Of a stretch of 7,818 nucleotides of DNA, positions 6,626-7,818 are shown piece by piece. The position numbers and the translations under genes were made by a program. Position 1 is the first letter of the stretch. Each line of letters begins with the position of its first letter. The notes below the pieces were generated by a model, which was not told the DNA's origin, did no database searches, and saw only the letters and a list, made by a program, of their open reading frames with translations. Source of the DNA: Pseudothermotoga sp. (GTDB lineage Bacteria; Thermotogota; Thermotogae; Thermotogales; DSM-5069); assembly GCA_028276125.1 (NCBI GenBank), contig JAPYWY010000070.1:1-7818 (forward strand). The letters are read 5' to 3'.

Positions 6626-7647
6626 GAGCGAGCGTGGATCTTTCGGTTCTTTCGTTGTGGCTGAGGTTCTGCGACAAGCTGATGGGTTCGTCGGAGTTCA
6701 GCTTTGGAAACATCTATTTTTCCTACAGTGAAGGGCTCGTCTTGCGTGCAACGGACGGTTGTCTGCATGGTTGGACGAAGATCGGAGAGTGCGAACCGTT
6801 CAATGGAGAGATCGCCATACCGTTGAGGTTGTTGAAGGGCTTCTTGGTGGGGGAAAGCGGTGAGTTTCTGAACTTGGCGTTGATGGAAGATGAGATCGTT
6901 CTGAGTTCTGGAAATGAGACTCTCCGAATGAAGCTGACGGGAAAGAGGGAAAAGCAAGTTCCCGTCGAACACGAACCTGTGGCGAAATCAGACCTGCTCG
7001 ACTTCAATCGGGCTTTGGACTTCGCTACATCACCGCTCGAAGAAGGAGACTTTGCTCTCTTTGGTTCGTTCCAAGGAGAACTGTTGATGTTCGCATCAAC
7101 GCGTTCGATGATCTGCCTAACGCGTTTAGTTGGCGAAGCCATGAAACCGTTCGTTTTTTCTTTTCCCTACATGAGCGCTCGACACATCGTCAAAGCACTC
7201 GAAGTCTACGCCAAGAACGTCCAACTGAACATCGGGTTGGGCGAAGCACTGTTGATACGCTCCGGCGATTTCACTCTACAGCTGTGCGGGGAGCACGCTT
7301 CGTTCGATCCCCGAATCGTTGATTTCCTTCAAAAGAGGGAAGCTTACGTGGTTCCGAGAAACTTTCAGAGGTTCGTCTCCAAGGCTGCATGGCTCATGCC
7401 GAGGGAGAGCACCGTCAGAATCGAGTGCGCCAAGAACACCATGAGATTCTTTGGTGCTTACGGCGCGGTGTTGTACAGAGCGATGCTTCCATTCGACTGT
7501 CCTCTGAGGTTCGAATTCGAATTCTCTCCACACAAGTTGAGGTCCGCACTCGCACGCATGTCTAACAAGCTTTCGATCGATGTTGGCGATGACTTCGTCA
7601 AGATACAGGACAGTGCTGGTAGGGCCGTGGTGGTGAAAAAACTGTGA
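6622..7647 (+). CDS. Divergent DNA polymerase sliding-clamp-like protein (DnaN paralogue?), function unknown
   Basis: I do not recognise this 341-residue protein as a named gene, but its layout follows the bacterial beta clamp (about 366 residues, three repeats). Residues 1-115 resemble domain 1: a segment ending in LRATDG (41-46), then FNGEIAIPLRLLKGFL, LMEDEIVLSSGNETLRMKL and a Pro at 114, in the order and spacing seen in DnaN. Residues 120-235 could be domain 2, with LLMFASTRSMICLTRL (154-169) at the place of the clamp motif VATDGHRLA. Residues 240-341 could be domain 3, ending in VVVKKL where true clamps end near MPMRL. The residues that form the client-peptide pocket (TDGHRL and the MPMRL tail) look lost. 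No signal peptide or membrane helix is seen. ATG at 6622 sits in an ATGA overlap with the ddl stop. The fold call is inference by eye from remembered clamp sequences; a lineage-specific unrelated protein remains possible. Confidence 0.5.
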   Translation: MRASVDLSVLSLWLRFCDKLMGSSEFSFGNIYFSYSEGLVLRATDGCLHGWTKIGECEPFNGEIAIPLRLLKGFLVGESGEFLNLALMEDEIVLSSGNETLRMKLTGKREKQVPVEHEPVAKSDLLDFNRALDFATSPLEEGDFALFGSFQGELLMFASTRSMICLTRLVGEAMKPFVFSFPYMSARHIVKALEVYAKNVQLNIGLGEALLIRSGDFTLQLCGEHASFDPRIVDFLQKREAYVVPRNFQRFVSKAAWLMPRESTVRIECAKNTMRFFGAYGAVLYRAMLPFDCPLRFEFEFSPHKLRSALARMSNKLSIDVGDDFVKIQDSAGRAVVVKKL

Positions 7648-7818
7648 GCGAAGGTACGTGGAAACGCGCACTGAAAGCGTTTGGTGTTTTCTTGAGGATT
7701 TCTACCTTGACCCTTGGTGGTGGCTACGCGATGGTGCCCGTCATGCAATGGGAAGCGGACAGGCTTGGATGGATGAAAAAGGAAGAGTTTCTCAGCTTGC
7801 TGTCAGTGGCACAGAGCA
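7644..7818 (+). CDS. ChrA-family (chromate transporter-type) membrane protein, N-terminal part, cut by right edge
   Basis: The first 58 residues of a transporter of the CHR family are present. The segment FGVFLRISTLTLGGGYAMVPVM (about 13-34) is the first amphipathic/membrane region with the hallmark GGGYAM. It is followed by a charged loop and LGWMKKEEFLSLLSVAQS, the run that normally precedes the PGP motif, which lies just outside. The proposed start is GTG at 7644 in a GTGA overlap with the preceding stop, with GGTGGTGA about 7 nt upstream. Proteins with this motif are annotated as chromate transporters by homology to ChrA; many, especially short single-domain forms often found as adjacent pairs, have no shown chromate role. 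Whether this is a short or two-domain form cannot be told here. Confidence 0.85.
   Translation, partial: MSEGTWKRALKAFGVFLRISTLTLGGGYAMVPVMQWEADRLGWMKKEEFLSLLSVAQS

Noticed and set aside
7510..7521. Perfect 12-bp palindrome TTCGAATTCGAA
   Set aside because: It is explained by alternating Phe and Glu codons (FEFEF) in the clamp-like protein.
7636..7647. A6 run before the stop of the clamp-like gene as a possible -1 frameshift site into chrA
   Set aside because: The heptamer is not in the reading frame needed for classical -1 slippage, and the junction is a normal GTGA overlap with its own ribosome-binding site.

Overview
The window looks like chromosomal DNA from a thermophilic anaerobe of the Thermotogota, most likely in or near Thermotoga/Pseudothermotoga. 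I infer this from the proteins (class III ribonucleotide reductase, TopA with Cys-rich C-terminal modules, TTG/GTG starts), the heavy use of AGA/AGG and ATA codons with roughly balanced GC, and very tight gene packing. No database search was possible, so the genus is a guess. It appears to be core genome: I see no insertion sequence, CRISPR array, tRNA, rRNA or prophage.

Layout. Bases 1-852 on the minus strand hold the first 284 codons of an anaerobic ribonucleoside-triphosphate reductase gene (nrdD) that runs off the left edge. Bases 853-1119 form a divergent control region. The nrdD side has a Shine-Dalgarno site, a probable -35/-10 pair and two 16-bp AT-rich imperfect palindromes that match the NrdR-box consensus. 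The other side has an extended -10 promoter facing right. From 1120 to the right edge runs one compact plus-strand operon: a YhaM-type OB-fold/HD-domain exonuclease, an alpha-D-phosphohexomutase, topA, ddl, a divergent protein that I read as a degenerate DNA-polymerase sliding clamp (DnaN-like), and the first 58 codons of a ChrA-type transporter.

The operon genes overlap or nearly touch: 11-nt overlap, 4-nt gap, then three successive 4-nt start/stop overlaps (TTGA, ATGA, GTGA). Co-transcription and translational coupling are therefore likely. The operon mixes nucleic-acid metabolism (exonuclease, topoisomerase, clamp-like protein) with cell-envelope and sugar metabolism (phosphohexomutase, D-Ala-D-Ala ligase) and a membrane transporter. 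It reads as a growth-related housekeeping cluster rather than a single pathway.

The items most worth a second look are the clamp-like protein at 6622-7647, the paired NrdR-type boxes in the nrdD promoter, and the four tetracysteine modules in the TopA tail.
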